NCBI RefSeq assembly: GCF_014621775.1
Contig: NZ_CP061204.1
Span: 1,074,501 to 1,138,500 of the forward strand
Direction of reading: 5' to 3'
Length of the DNA stretch: 64,000 nt
Source of the DNA: Stenotrophomonas sp. 169
GTDB taxonomy: Bacteria > Pseudomonadota > Gammaproteobacteria > Xanthomonadales > Xanthomonadaceae
Positions 9,037 to 16,835 of this stretch are shown here, in pieces. A program made the translations under genes and the position numbers. Position 1 is the first letter of the stretch, and every line of letters begins with the position of its first letter. The notes under the pieces are model-generated. The model worked only from the letters and a program-made list of their open reading frames with translations. It made no database searches and had not been told where the DNA came from.

Positions 9037-9531
9037 ATGAAATCGTGGCAGAAGGCGGTCTTGATGGCCGCGCTGGGCATGGCCTGCATCACCGCTGCTT
9101 ACGCGGAATCCCCGAAGCAGAACGACGCCACCCCCGTCCAGCTGGACCTGAATGTGCCGGCCAAGGAGCAGCTCAGCGGGGTCGAACGCGCGCTCCACAG
9201 CGAGCGGTACAGCGAAATCACCTTGGATGAAAAGAGCAAGGTCAGCGCCGCCATCAACCGCATCCGCGTCCGCCTTGGGGACAACGACACCGTGGAGCAA
9301 CTCAATCCGCAGGCACGCACGGAAGTGCTCAATGACGAAGCGGTGGTCAACACCATCCTCGGCCGCGCCCATGCCGACAGCCGCATGGTCTGCCGCCGCG
9401 AGCGCGCCACCGGCACCAACCGCCCCGAACGCCTTTGCCTGACGGTTGCGCAGCGGCGCGAGGCGACCGAGCGTGCCCGCAAGGACATGAGCACCCTGAC
9501 GCGCCCCAGCCCGAAAGACGTGAACCTCTGA
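9037..9531 (+). CDS. Small exported protein, unknown function
   Basis: A 164-aa protein with a signal peptide (MKSWQKAVLMAALGMACITA, cleavage after AYA at residue 23). The Cys in the signal does not sit in a good lipobox. The mature part is hydrophilic and charge-rich, with CRRERATGTNRPERLCLTV holding two cysteines that could form a disulfide. The start at 9037 is set by GGAGGTG at ideal spacing. It lies upstream of, and co-directional with, a ColRS-like system. Whether it is a partner or a target of that system is not shown by the sequence. Confidence 0.85.
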   Translation: MKSWQKAVLMAALGMACITAAYAESPKQNDATPVQLDLNVPAKEQLSGVERALHSERYSEITLDEKSKVSAAINRIRVRLGDNDTVEQLNPQARTEVLNDEAVVNTILGRAHADSRMVCRRERATGTNRPERLCLTVAQRREATERARKDMSTLTRPSPKDVNL

Positions 9532-9677
9532 CGTTGACGCGCCCTGCGCGCCCCTTCGTGTGAAATGTTAATGCCCGGGGCTGTATGGTTGGCGTCAGCC
9601 GCCAACAGGCCCGGGTCGTAACCCTCCAGGTTGCGACCGCGCCAAGGCAGGCATCCCACCACGAACCAGAGGTCCCA

Positions 9678-10355
9678 GTGCGAATTCTCGTCATCGAAGA
9701 CAACAGTGATATTGCCGCCAACCTCGGCGACTACCTCGAGGACCGCGGGCACACGGTCGACTTCGCCGCCGACGGTGTAACGGGCCTGCACCTGGCCGTG
9801 GTGCACGAGTTCGACGCCATCGTGCTGGATCTGAACCTTCCCGGCATGGACGGCATTGAAGTCTGCCGCAAGCTCCGTAACGAAGCCCGCAAGCAGACCC
9901 CCGTGCTGATGCTGACCGCCCGTGATTCGCTGGACAACAAGCTGGCCGGCTTTGATTCCGGTGCGGATGATTACCTGATCAAGCCGTTCGCGCTGCAGGA
10001 AGTGGAAGTGCGGTTGAACGCGCTGTCCCGCCGCGGCAAGGGTGTGCAGACCCGCGTGCTGGAAACGGGCGATCTGGAATACAACCTCGACACCTTGGAA
10101 GTACGTCGCCAGAGCAAGCTGCTGCAGCTCAACCCGACCGCGCTGAAGATCCTGCAGGCGCTGATGGAAGCCTCGCCGGCCGTGGTCACCCGGCAGGAGC
10201 TGGAGACCCGCGTCTGGGGCGAAGAACTTCCGGATTCGGACTCCCTGCGCGTGCACATCCATGGCCTGCGCGCCGTGGTGGACAAGCCTTTTGAAGTTCC
10301 GATGATCCAGACCCGTCATGGCATCGGCTACCGGATCGCTGCACCGGATGCCTGA
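9678..10355 (+). CDS. colR: OmpR-family response regulator, ColR/VgrR-like
   Basis: A 225-aa cytoplasmic DNA-binding regulator. The receiver (1-115) has the acidic pocket EDN, phosphoacceptor Asp51 in VLDLNLPGMDG and Lys102 in GADDYLIKPFAL. The winged helix follows (about 130-225). The GADDYLIKPFAL block and overall sequence resemble ColR of Pseudomonas and VgrR/ColR of Xanthomonas, which control envelope stress, metal tolerance and virulence genes. It starts at GTG 9678, six bases after AGAGG. The kinase gene overlaps its 3' end by 8 nt. The subfamily name is from memory and less certain than the family. Confidence 0.7.
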   Translation: MRILVIEDNSDIAANLGDYLEDRGHTVDFAADGVTGLHLAVVHEFDAIVLDLNLPGMDGIEVCRKLRNEARKQTPVLMLTARDSLDNKLAGFDSGADDYLIKPFALQEVEVRLNALSRRGKGVQTRVLETGDLEYNLDTLEVRRQSKLLQLNPTALKILQALMEASPAVVTRQELETRVWGEELPDSDSLRVHIHGLRAVVDKPFEVPMIQTRHGIGYRIAAPDA

Positions 10356-11691
10356 AGACCCCGTACGCAGGGGGCGTCGCCGGCGCGGACCTTACCGTCG
10401 TCGGCTGCGCAGCCGCATCATCGTCTCCTTCGTGCTGTTGGGCTTCTGCCTGACCACGCTGTTTGCGTTCGCCACGAACTGGGCGCGCGCGCGCGTGGAA
10501 AACCAGCTCGTCGAAGACGTGATGAACCGGAACATCGACGAGTACGCCAAGCGCTACTACTCCGATCGCAGCCGCAACCCGGACCTGCCCGTGCAGCAGA
10601 TCCGGGCGTTCTTGTACCCGCGCGACAAGTTCGACCGCGTCCGCGAAGAGCGGCCCGAATGGGCAGGCTTGCCCAATGGCAACCACAACGTCAGTGGCCT
10701 GGACGAGGATGGCAGGCCGTACGCCTACAAGCTGGCTGTGCGCAAAGCCGATGACGCCTGGTTCTTCCTTGCCTACGACATGACCGAGGCCACGCGGGGT
10801 GAGGCGCAGCTGAAACGCGCGCTGTGGATTTCCGTGCTGGTGTTCAGCCTGCTGTCCTTGGTGCTCGGCTGGTGGTCCGCTTCCAAGGTGATGAAGCCCG
10901 TCTCAGACCTGGCGAAACGGCTGCGTGCGTATCGCGGCGGCACCAGTGATCCCGAACCGCTGGCACCGCGTTTTCCCGACGACGAAGTGGGGCAGCTGGC
11001 CCAGGCGCTGGACGATTATTCTTCGCGGCTGACCGAGGTGGTGCAGCGCGACCGCGAGTTCAATGCCGACGTCAGCCATGAGCTGCGCACACCGCTGGCG
11101 GTGATCCGCGGTGCCACCGAGCTGCTGCTGACCCGGCCTGGTCTGGACGAAAAAGTGCTGCAGCGTCTGCAGCGTATCCAGCGTGCCGAACAACAGTGCA
11201 GCGATCTGATCGGCGCGTTGCTGCTGCTATCGCGCAATGAGCGCGGGCAGGGCACCAGCAACGTGGCACGGGTCGCCGAACAGCTGCTCGAATCGCACCG
11301 CGCACAGCTGGGCGGCAAGCCCATCACCCTGACCTTGGAAGGTGACCGCGACCTGATCGTGGATGCACCGGAATCGGCATTGTCGGTGGCGTTGGGCAAC
11401 CTGATCGGCAACGCGGTGAAGTACTCGCAGGACGGCGAAGTGCGGGTCAACGTGGGCAACAACGCCGTATCGGTGGCCGACAGTGGGCCCGGCCTGAGCG
11501 AAGAGGACGCTGCCAAGCTGTTCCAGCGCGGTTACCGCGGCACCCACGCCGGTCACTCGCAGGGCGGCGGCATCGGCCTGTCGATCGTCAGCCGCCTGTG
11601 CGACCTCTACGGCTGGCAGGTCAGTGTCCGCCCCGGCGGCGACCGTGGTGTCGTGGCCACGTTGACCTTCGCCCCCAAGCTGCTGGGCTGA
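10348..11691 (+). CDS. colS: Sensor histidine kinase, ColS/VgrS-like
   Basis: A 447-aa inner-membrane kinase paired with the overlapping regulator. An Arg-rich cytoplasmic N-terminus is followed by TM1 (about 24-43), a periplasmic region (44-157), TM2 (158-177), HAMP, the phospho-His244 in DVSHELRTP and an ATPase with NLIGNAVKYS, ADSGPGLSEED and GGGIGLSI. The periplasmic region contains Glu101-Arg-Pro-Glu104, matching the ExxE iron-binding motif described for ColS/VgrS, and so supports ferric-iron sensing. Start ATG 10348 overlaps the regulator stop. A REP pair follows the gene. Confidence 0.75.
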   Translation: MPEDPVRRGRRRRGPYRRRLRSRIIVSFVLLGFCLTTLFAFATNWARARVENQLVEDVMNRNIDEYAKRYYSDRSRNPDLPVQQIRAFLYPRDKFDRVREERPEWAGLPNGNHNVSGLDEDGRPYAYKLAVRKADDAWFFLAYDMTEATRGEAQLKRALWISVLVFSLLSLVLGWWSASKVMKPVSDLAKRLRAYRGGTSDPEPLAPRFPDDEVGQLAQALDDYSSRLTEVVQRDREFNADVSHELRTPLAVIRGATELLLTRPGLDEKVLQRLQRIQRAEQQCSDLIGALLLLSRNERGQGTSNVARVAEQLLESHRAQLGGKPITLTLEGDRDLIVDAPESALSVALGNLIGNAVKYSQDGEVRVNVGNNAVSVADSGPGLSEEDAAKLFQRGYRGTHAGHSQGGGIGLSIVSRLCDLYGWQVSVRPGGDRGVVATLTFAPKLLG

Positions 11692-11702
11692 CGGCAACGA
11701 GG

Positions 11703-11765
11703 GTAGTGACGGCCGCTGGCCGTCCGCCCTTGCCGCTGCGCTCGCCGAGCATGGCTCGGCGCTAC
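11703..11765. repeat. Composite SMAG/REP pair
   Basis: A GTAGTGACGGCC-type element (11703-11724) is followed in inverted orientation by a GCGCCGAGC-type element ending in CTAC (11743-11765). Two different sequence classes are combined in one pair. Confidence 0.85.
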
Positions 11766-11800
11766 CGGGATGGTGCCCACTGCTCGGTCCGCAGCGCGCT

Positions 11801-12214
11801 TCATCGCCCAGCGTCCAGTACAGCCACCGCCGAGTCCGCCAACTCCCTACCAGCTAACAGCAGGCCCTGTTCGACGCGCGCATCCAGCGAAGACCGCCCA
11901 TCTCCCTGCTGCCGTGTCCGGTGGACGGCATGCAGCAGGCGCATCACCGCGCTCAGTGCAGCCAGATTCCTGCTCACGCGCGCAAGTTCGGCGCAGCGAT
12001 CGACCGGCACTCCGGCCTCTCCCCACGGCTCGCCATCGCCGGCATCACCGCGCTGCATTGAATCGAGGAAGTCGATCAGCGCAGGCTTTGGCTCGGGCAT
12101 TCCGCCGTCTGCCAACGCCGCGTCCAGCCGTTCAACCAGGTGGAAGGGGATGTCCAACACCGCATCGCCGATCAGGGCGTGCAGCCGTGCACCAGGGGGA
12201 GAGAATGCCGCCAT
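11801..12214 (-). CDS. Hypothetical protein, 137 aa
   Basis: A soluble, helical-looking protein. The C-terminal half (RNLAALSAVMRLLHAVHRTR, then SSLDARVEQGLLLAGRELADS) faintly resembles small DUF3077/DUF6124-type proteins of pseudomonads and xanthomonads, whose function is unknown. The ATG at 12212-12214 was chosen because GAGGG lies six bases upstream; the frame extends further but the extension looks non-coding. There is no signal peptide. It is flanked by REP elements on one side and by a long gene-poor stretch on the other. Confidence 0.55.
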   Translation of the reverse strand: MAAFSPPGARLHALIGDAVLDIPFHLVERLDAALADGGMPEPKPALIDFLDSMQRGDAGDGEPWGEAGVPVDRCAELARVSRNLAALSAVMRLLHAVHRTRQQGDGRSSLDARVEQGLLLAGRELADSAVAVLDAGR

Positions 12215-12526
12215 GAAAGCCCTCGCAGAATCGTAAAGCCACCTGCCCAGCGGCGAGGTGGCGGACGGTGCGGGTTGGCGTACCGGACCTCGATCGGATA
12301 AACCGGCGGATATGGGAATCCCCACGCACCGCCCGCCGCAGAACGGAAGGGCAGTGCATTCTCCGCCGTGCCCGGAACCGGCCACAACAGAGTCATCCAG
12401 CTAAGAGCAACGGGACGCCAATCCCGGCCGGAACTGCTCGTTCCAGCCCGGTCATCGTGGGCAGAACTGCCACGCGCGTACATCAGGAAAGCTGTATTCG
12501 TTTCATGAGCCGGCTGCGGTCCGTAG
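12215..12526. other. Gene-poor stretch upstream of the toxin remnant
   Basis: About 310 nt in which no frame on either strand gives a recognisable or well-initiated protein. It may hold the promoter of the leftward 12214 gene and the eroded 5' portion of a TumE-type gene. Confidence 0.4.
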
Positions 12527-12646
12527 TCACCGGCGCTTGCGGAGCAACCCGAGTTTACGAGTGATGTAAACTTGACAACAAAGGACGTGTTTTGGTCGCT
12601 TGAAGCACTGATTGATGATTTCTGGGACGACGTGGCTCAACTGTGA
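12527..12646 (+). pseudogene. C-terminal remnant of a TumE-type toxin gene
   Basis: The frame between a TAG at 12524-12526 and the TGA at 12644-12646 reads ...DVNLTTKDVFWSLEALIDDFWDDVAQL. The ending resembles the C-terminus of TumE-family (DUF6516) toxins, for example YTFxSVexLmxDFWxDVe. The N-terminal two thirds are missing and there is no plausible start. The antitoxin gene begins immediately after and could start at a GTG overlapping this stop, the usual toxin-then-antitoxin order. It is inferred to be a decayed toxin; a newly split protein cannot be excluded. Confidence 0.6.
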
Positions 12647-12657
12647 GAGAGGCCCCA

Positions 12658-13008
12658 ATGAACATTTTGACTATTGGCGTTGCCAGCATATCCGACGTCA
12701 AATCACGCCTGAAGGCCCTGATTCCTACTCAGCGTGACAGCTCACCTCGATTCACTTTCACGAGTGGTGAGGATCTGTTGCGCACGTTGAATCCGAATCG
12801 CTGGAGCCTGCTTCAAGCGCTCGCTGGAGCGGGCCCTCTTGGGGTGCGTGAGCTGGCCAGACGCGTTGATCGAGATGTAAAAGGTGTACATACCGATAGT
12901 GCCGCCCTCGTTGCATGTGGGTTGATCGACAAAACGGCTGCGGGCGCATTGCACTTCCCCTATGACGGAGTGCATGTGGAGTTCGACACGAAGGTTCGAG
13001 CTGCTTAG
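12658..13008 (+). CDS. HTH antitoxin-like DNA-binding protein (TumA / HVO_A0114 family)
   Basis: A 116-aa protein. A short N-terminal segment (ILTIGVASISDVKSRLKAL) leads to FTFTSGEDLLRTLNPNRWSL and a winged-helix core, ALAGAGPLGVRELARRVDRD then VKGVHTDSAALVACGLI. It ends FPYDGVHVEFDTKVRAA. This pattern matches the DNA-binding partner of TumE toxins. Start ATG 12658 follows GAGAGAGG; a GTG at 12643 is possible. With its toxin reduced to a fragment it may persist as an orphan antitoxin or regulator. Its codon use is more AT-rich than that of the neighbouring coaE. Confidence 0.7.
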   Translation: MNILTIGVASISDVKSRLKALIPTQRDSSPRFTFTSGEDLLRTLNPNRWSLLQALAGAGPLGVRELARRVDRDVKGVHTDSAALVACGLIDKTAAGALHFPYDGVHVEFDTKVRAA

Positions 13009-13028
13009 GTACCCGGCGCCGCTGCGCT

Positions 13029-13051
13029 CGCCGAGCGTGGCTCGGCGCTAC
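13029..13051 (-). repeat. SMAG/REP element
   Basis: A single GCGCCGAGC-type palindrome ending in CTAC, in the 49-nt gap between the convergent antitoxin and coaE genes. Confidence 0.8.
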
Positions 13052-13057
13052 GAGGAA

Positions 13058-13675
13058 TCAGGCCGCGGCGGTCGCAAGTTGCAGGTAGATCGCATGCAGC
13101 CGCTCGACTTGCGCCTGCAATGCATCCGGGTGGCCATCGTTGGGCACTACATCGTCCGCCAGGGCGAGCCGCTGCGCGCGGCTGGCCTGCGCGTCGATCA
13201 TCTGCTGCGCCAGCACCGCGTCGCTGCCGTCGCGCTGCATCAGCCGGGCAAGTTGAAGGGCTTCCGGCGCGTCCACCACCAGTATCCGATCCAGCCAGCT
13301 ATAGGCATCGCGGCCGCCAGCTTCGGTAAGCAAGGGGATGGCGGCAATGGCGTAAGGGCTTTCCGCCTGCGCGCACTGGTCGTGCAGCAGTTGGCGAATG
13401 GCCGGGTGGGTGATCGCTTCCAGCGCTTTACGCTCCGCCACGGCGGCAAACACATGAGCACGCAGGCGGCCACGGTCCAGCGTGCCATCGGCCTGCAGCA
13501 TGTCCGGCCCGAAGCGTTCGGCGATCATCGCCAGCGCCGGGCTGCCTTGGGACACCACTGCACGGGCAGCCACATCGGCGTCGGCCACGGTGACGCCAAG
13601 CGCTTCAAAGCGGCGGGTCACTTCGCTTTTTCCGGAGGCGATGCCCCCGGTCAGGCCGACCACGAACCGGCTCAT
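13058..13675 (-). CDS. coaE: Dephospho-CoA kinase
   Basis: A 205-aa cytoplasmic kinase for the last step of coenzyme A synthesis, phosphorylating the 3'-OH of dephospho-CoA. The P-loop GLTGGIASGKS (residues 7-17) and the DADVAARAVV, IPLLTEAG and RDGSDAVLAQQMIDAQ blocks are typical, and its length is standard. Its start overlaps the pilD stop by 4 nt (ATGA), so it is translationally coupled at the end of pilC-pilD-coaE, the usual arrangement in xanthomonads and pseudomonads. Confidence 0.95.
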   Translation of the reverse strand: MSRFVVGLTGGIASGKSEVTRRFEALGVTVADADVAARAVVSQGSPALAMIAERFGPDMLQADGTLDRGRLRAHVFAAVAERKALEAITHPAIRQLLHDQCAQAESPYAIAAIPLLTEAGGRDAYSWLDRILVVDAPEALQLARLMQRDGSDAVLAQQMIDAQASRAQRLALADDVVPNDGHPDALQAQVERLHAIYLQLATAAA

Positions 13676-14535
13676 CGCAGGTTCGCGTAACTCAGGTAGG
13701 CATTGATCAGCGGCTCGCCCCACATGAAGACCAACCAGCCGGCGATCGCCAGATAGGGGCCGAACGGGATAGGCGTCGCGCGGTCGCGGCCTTGGCTGTA
13801 CAGCAGGATGGAGCCGATGATCGCGCCCACCACCGACGACAGCAGGATGATCGGGAGGATGCCCTTCAGGCCTACCCAAGCGCCCAGTGCGGCCAGCAGC
13901 TTGAAGTCGCCGTGGCCCATGCCTTCCTTGCCCGTCAGCTGTTTGAAGATCCACCAGACCGACCACAGTGACAGATAGCCCACCAGCGCACCCAGCAGGG
14001 CAGGTTTGGCCGGCATGTACAGGTTATCGACAGCCCCTATCAGTCCCAGCCACATCAGCGGCAGGGTGAGCTGGTCCGGCAGCAGCTGCGTTCGCACGTC
14101 GATGCCGGACAGCGCCACCAGGAAGCACGACAGCACGATGGCACCGAAGCCCTGCCAGCCGAAGCCGAACTGCCACACGCTGGCCAGCACCAGTACGGCG
14201 GTCAGCAGCTCGACCAGCGGATATTGGATGGAGATCGGGACGTGGCAATGACGACACTTGCCACGCTGGATCAGCCAGCTGAACAGCGGGATGTTCTCGT
14301 ACCACGCCAGCTTGTGCTTGCAATGCGGGCAGTGCGACGGCTCCACCACGATGCCAGGCGGCGGCGGCTCGTAGATGTCCTCCTGCTCCAGCACCTCGTG
14401 CGCGTCACGCTTCCACTGCCACTCCAGCCGCTTGGGCAGGCGCAGGATGACAACGTTGAGGAAGCTGCCGAGCAACAACCCCAGGCCGGCCGCGGCGGGA
14501 AAGCCGAGGCCGGGATGCTGGTCTAGAAATGCCAT
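13672..14535 (-). CDS. pilD: Type IV prepilin peptidase / N-methyltransferase PilD
   Basis: A 287-aa polytopic inner-membrane aspartic protease that cleaves prepilin after Gly and methylates the new N-terminus; it also serves type II secretion pseudopilins. Four zinc-binding cysteines are present (69, 72, 94, 97: CPHC...CRHC). The catalytic aspartates are in SGIDVRTQLLPD (Asp146) and GMGHGDFK (Asp210). About seven hydrophobic segments follow the zinc loop. pilC ends 3 nt before its start and coaE overlaps its end. Confidence 0.96.
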   Translation of the reverse strand: MAFLDQHPGLGFPAAAGLGLLLGSFLNVVILRLPKRLEWQWKRDAHEVLEQEDIYEPPPPGIVVEPSHCPHCKHKLAWYENIPLFSWLIQRGKCRHCHVPISIQYPLVELLTAVLVLASVWQFGFGWQGFGAIVLSCFLVALSGIDVRTQLLPDQLTLPLMWLGLIGAVDNLYMPAKPALLGALVGYLSLWSVWWIFKQLTGKEGMGHGDFKLLAALGAWVGLKGILPIILLSSVVGAIIGSILLYSQGRDRATPIPFGPYLAIAGWLVFMWGEPLINAYLSYANLR

Positions 14536-14538
14536 GTG

Positions 14539-15798
14539 TTATCCAACCACCGCGCCGAGTTTGAAGATGGGCAAGTACATGCCGATCACCATACCGCCAA
14601 CGACCACGCCAATGAAGACCATGATCATCGGTTCCAGCAGGCTGCTGAGCGAATCGACGGCGTTGTTGACCTCTTGCTCGAAGTACTCCGCCACCTTGAA
14701 CAGCATGGTGTCCAGGGCGCCGGCCTCTTCGCCGATGGCGGTCATCTGCACCACCATGTGCGGGAACAGGTTGATCTGCTTCATGGCCATGTTGACCGGG
14801 TAGCCGACCGACACGTCGTCACGCATACGCAGCACGCCTTCTTCGTACACCTTGTTGCCGGTAGCGCCTGCGACGATGCCGAGGGCTTCGACCAGCGGGA
14901 CACCGGCTTTGAAGGTTACCGCCGTGGTGCGGGCGAAGCGGGCGATCGAGCTGTTGTGCATGATCTGGCCGATGACCGGGACCTTGAGGATGAACCGGTC
15001 CATGGTGTGCTGCATTTTAGGAGAGCGCTTGTAGGCCATGATGGAGCCGACGATCACTCCCGCGATTATGATCGCGATCAGCCACCACCACGACGTCATG
15101 AAACGCGACATATTGACAATGATCTGAGTAAACGCGGGAAGCTCGGCCCCGAAGCCGGCGAACACTTCTTCGAACTGGGGAACCACGAAAAGCAGAAGGA
15201 TTGACGAAACGATAAGAGCAACTGCCATGACCATCGCAGGGTAGAACAATGCCTTCTTGATCTTGCCCTTCAACGCCTCAATGTTCTCTTTGTAATTGGC
15301 GACCGTATCGAGCACCGTCTCCAGCACACCAGCCCCTTCACCAGCTCGGACCAGGTTTCGATACAGCTCGTCGAACTGTACCGGATGCCTGCTGATGGCC
15401 TCATGTAGCGACGAACCCCCTTCAATATCCGTTCGAATTGAGTCCACCATCTTCTTCATCCGGGGGTTCTTATGACCACCGCCAATGATCTCCAATGACG
15501 AGACAATTGGTACGCCGGATTTCATCATAGTCGCCATCTGACGACTGAAGAAGGCGATATCTTTAGCAGACACAGGCTTGCCTGCCGCACCAAACAGCGG
15601 CTTGCTCTTTGGTTTCACGATCTTGGGTGTGATCCCCTGACGTCGAAGCTCTGCCTTGAGCAGATTGGCATTCTTGGCCAACTGCTCACCTTTCATCTTC
15701 ACGCCCCGCTTGTCGGTCCCCTCCCAGACAAACGGTGCCATCTCCGTGGTGCTGCGCGCCACGGGCTCTTTCTTCATCGCACTGCGACTTGCGGACAT
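14539..15798 (-). CDS. pilC: Type IV pilus inner-membrane platform protein PilC
   Basis: A 419-aa GspF-family protein that couples the PilB/PilT motors to pilin insertion. Two GspF cytoplasmic domains (about 85-210 and 285-410) alternate with membrane helices near 190-225, 235-262 and 390-415. The blocks FSRQMATMMKSGVPI, VRAGEGAGVLETVLDTVANY and AIGEEAGALDTMLFKVAEYF are diagnostic. By eye the 5' half (about 15100-15800) uses more A/T at third positions than the 3' half. It is divergent from pilA, with 355 nt between the two start codons. Confidence 0.95.
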   Translation of the reverse strand: MSASRSAMKKEPVARSTTEMAPFVWEGTDKRGVKMKGEQLAKNANLLKAELRRQGITPKIVKPKSKPLFGAAGKPVSAKDIAFFSRQMATMMKSGVPIVSSLEIIGGGHKNPRMKKMVDSIRTDIEGGSSLHEAISRHPVQFDELYRNLVRAGEGAGVLETVLDTVANYKENIEALKGKIKKALFYPAMVMAVALIVSSILLLFVVPQFEEVFAGFGAELPAFTQIIVNMSRFMTSWWWLIAIIIAGVIVGSIMAYKRSPKMQHTMDRFILKVPVIGQIMHNSSIARFARTTAVTFKAGVPLVEALGIVAGATGNKVYEEGVLRMRDDVSVGYPVNMAMKQINLFPHMVVQMTAIGEEAGALDTMLFKVAEYFEQEVNNAVDSLSSLLEPMIMVFIGVVVGGMVIGMYLPIFKLGAVVG

Positions 15799-15917
15799 TC
15801 TGCACTCCCCGGCCTGCCATCCCCAGCAGGCATCTATTTCGAGATGCTAGCGGATTCGTAGCCATCTGGGCAGTGCAGGGGGCTGACTACATCAGACTGG
15901 GCCGGAAGTGACCTAAA

Positions 15918-15934
15918 GTGACGCCCTGCGTCAC
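15918..15934. promoter_or_regulatory. Candidate upstream activator site for pilA
   Basis: A perfect inverted repeat GTGACGC-CCT-GCGTCAC sits about 115 bp upstream of the sigma-54 promoter, next to a further direct AGTGAC copy at 15907-15912. The position suits an enhancer-binding protein such as PilR, but the site is inferred from symmetry alone. Confidence 0.4.
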
Positions 15935-16032
15935 ATTGCGGGGTGCATCGCACTTCAAGGTCCGGGAGCTTCTCAAATCTGCAAATGCTGCCATCATTGT
16001 GCCCGGGGAAGATTGGTCGTGCCGGGGAAAGT

Positions 16033-16049
16033 TGGCACGTAACCTGCTT
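16033..16049 (+). promoter_or_regulatory. Sigma-54 promoter of pilA
   Basis: TGGCACG-TAAC-CTGCTT matches the -24/-12 consensus. The invariant GG (16034-16035) and GC (16046-16047) are separated by exactly 10 nt. Transcription should start near 16059, leaving a 5' leader of about 95 nt. pilA is RpoN/PilR-dependent in other species, and rpoN itself is in this window. Confidence 0.9.
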
Positions 16050-16153
16050 TGACTTCACCCGCAAGGCGCTGCGACCCGCTCATCCGGTGGGATCACCGGC
16101 TCCGGCAGCAATTCCTCTTCCGTGCCAACTTTTTTTCTTGGGGATGTATAAAA

Positions 16154-16558
16154 ATGAAGAACCAGAAGGGCTTTACCCTCATCGAACTGATGATCGTTGT
16201 TGCGATCATCGCAATCCTGGCTGCTATCGCTCTGCCGGCGTATCAGGACTACACCATCCGCTCGCGTGTCTCCGAAATGGCCGTGCTCGCTTCGGGCGCG
16301 AAGGCGACGATTGGTGAAAACATCGCTAGCGAGAATGCGATTAATGACAATGCCTGCCGCGGCGTTGCTACCTTCGACACCCCCACCACTAACACTGCCT
16401 CGCTTGAATGTGCAGCTGGCGTTGTGACCGTCACGGGTACCGAGAAGGCGGCCGAAGTCGTTCTGACCTACACCCCTGACCTGGTCGATGCGGGTACGCG
16501 TTGGACCTGCGCTTCCGAGAGTGAACCAAAGTACCTGCCGGCTGAGTGCCGCAGCTAA
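16154..16558 (+). CDS. pilA: Type IV major pilin PilA
   Basis: A 134-aa prepilin. The leader MKNQKG is cut by PilD before Phe7, and Glu5 of the mature protein (residue 11) is conserved in [20 protein letters not shown]. The globular head has four cysteines (68, 86, 119, 132), with the last pair forming the C-terminal disulfide loop. The head is short and more AT-rich than neighbouring genes, as expected for a diversifying surface protein. Start ATG 16154 precedes the leader directly; a terminator follows the gene, so it is monocistronic. Confidence 0.96.
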   Translation: MKNQKGFTLIELMIVVAIIAILAAIALPAYQDYTIRSRVSEMAVLASGAKATIGENIASENAINDNACRGVATFDTPTTNTASLECAAGVVTVTGTEKAAEVVLTYTPDLVDAGTRWTCASESEPKYLPAECRS

Positions 16559-16601
16559 GTCCATTGACACCACTCATAAGGTGGATTTAAGTCAGTGAGA
16601 C

Positions 16602-16634
16602 AAGGGCTCTGCGTTTGCAGAGCCCTTTTTTTTT
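16602..16634 (+). terminator. Intrinsic terminator of pilA
   Basis: Stem GGGCTCTGC/GCAGAGCCC with a GTTT loop, preceded by AA and followed by nine T residues. Confidence 0.92.
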
Positions 16635-16671
16635 ACGAGCCTTGTTAGCTGGAAGGATTCGCGGCGCGTAC

Positions 16672-16691
16672 CGACCTGGCATGCCAGGTCG
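16672..16691. repeat. Perfect 20-bp palindrome
   Basis: CGACCTGGCA followed directly by its reverse complement, with no loop. It lies between the pilA terminator and the next gene. It could be an operator or a REP relative; nothing decides this. Confidence 0.6.
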
Positions 16692-16835
16692 CGAGTAGAC
16701 CTGTTCGGTCAGGAGCTCAAAAATCTATCTCACCAAAAGGTTATGAGTGGGTGGGGCGACTCGAGAATTCCGCTCGTTGACTGGGGTCGATTCCTTCGGT
16801 AAGAGGGAACGTGTGCCTTTCGACTGCCCCAATAG

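Noticed and set aside
12172..12483. 103-residue leftward frame upstream of the 12214 gene
   Set aside because: Pro/Arg-rich, no homology pattern, and overlaps the better supported start of the neighbouring gene.
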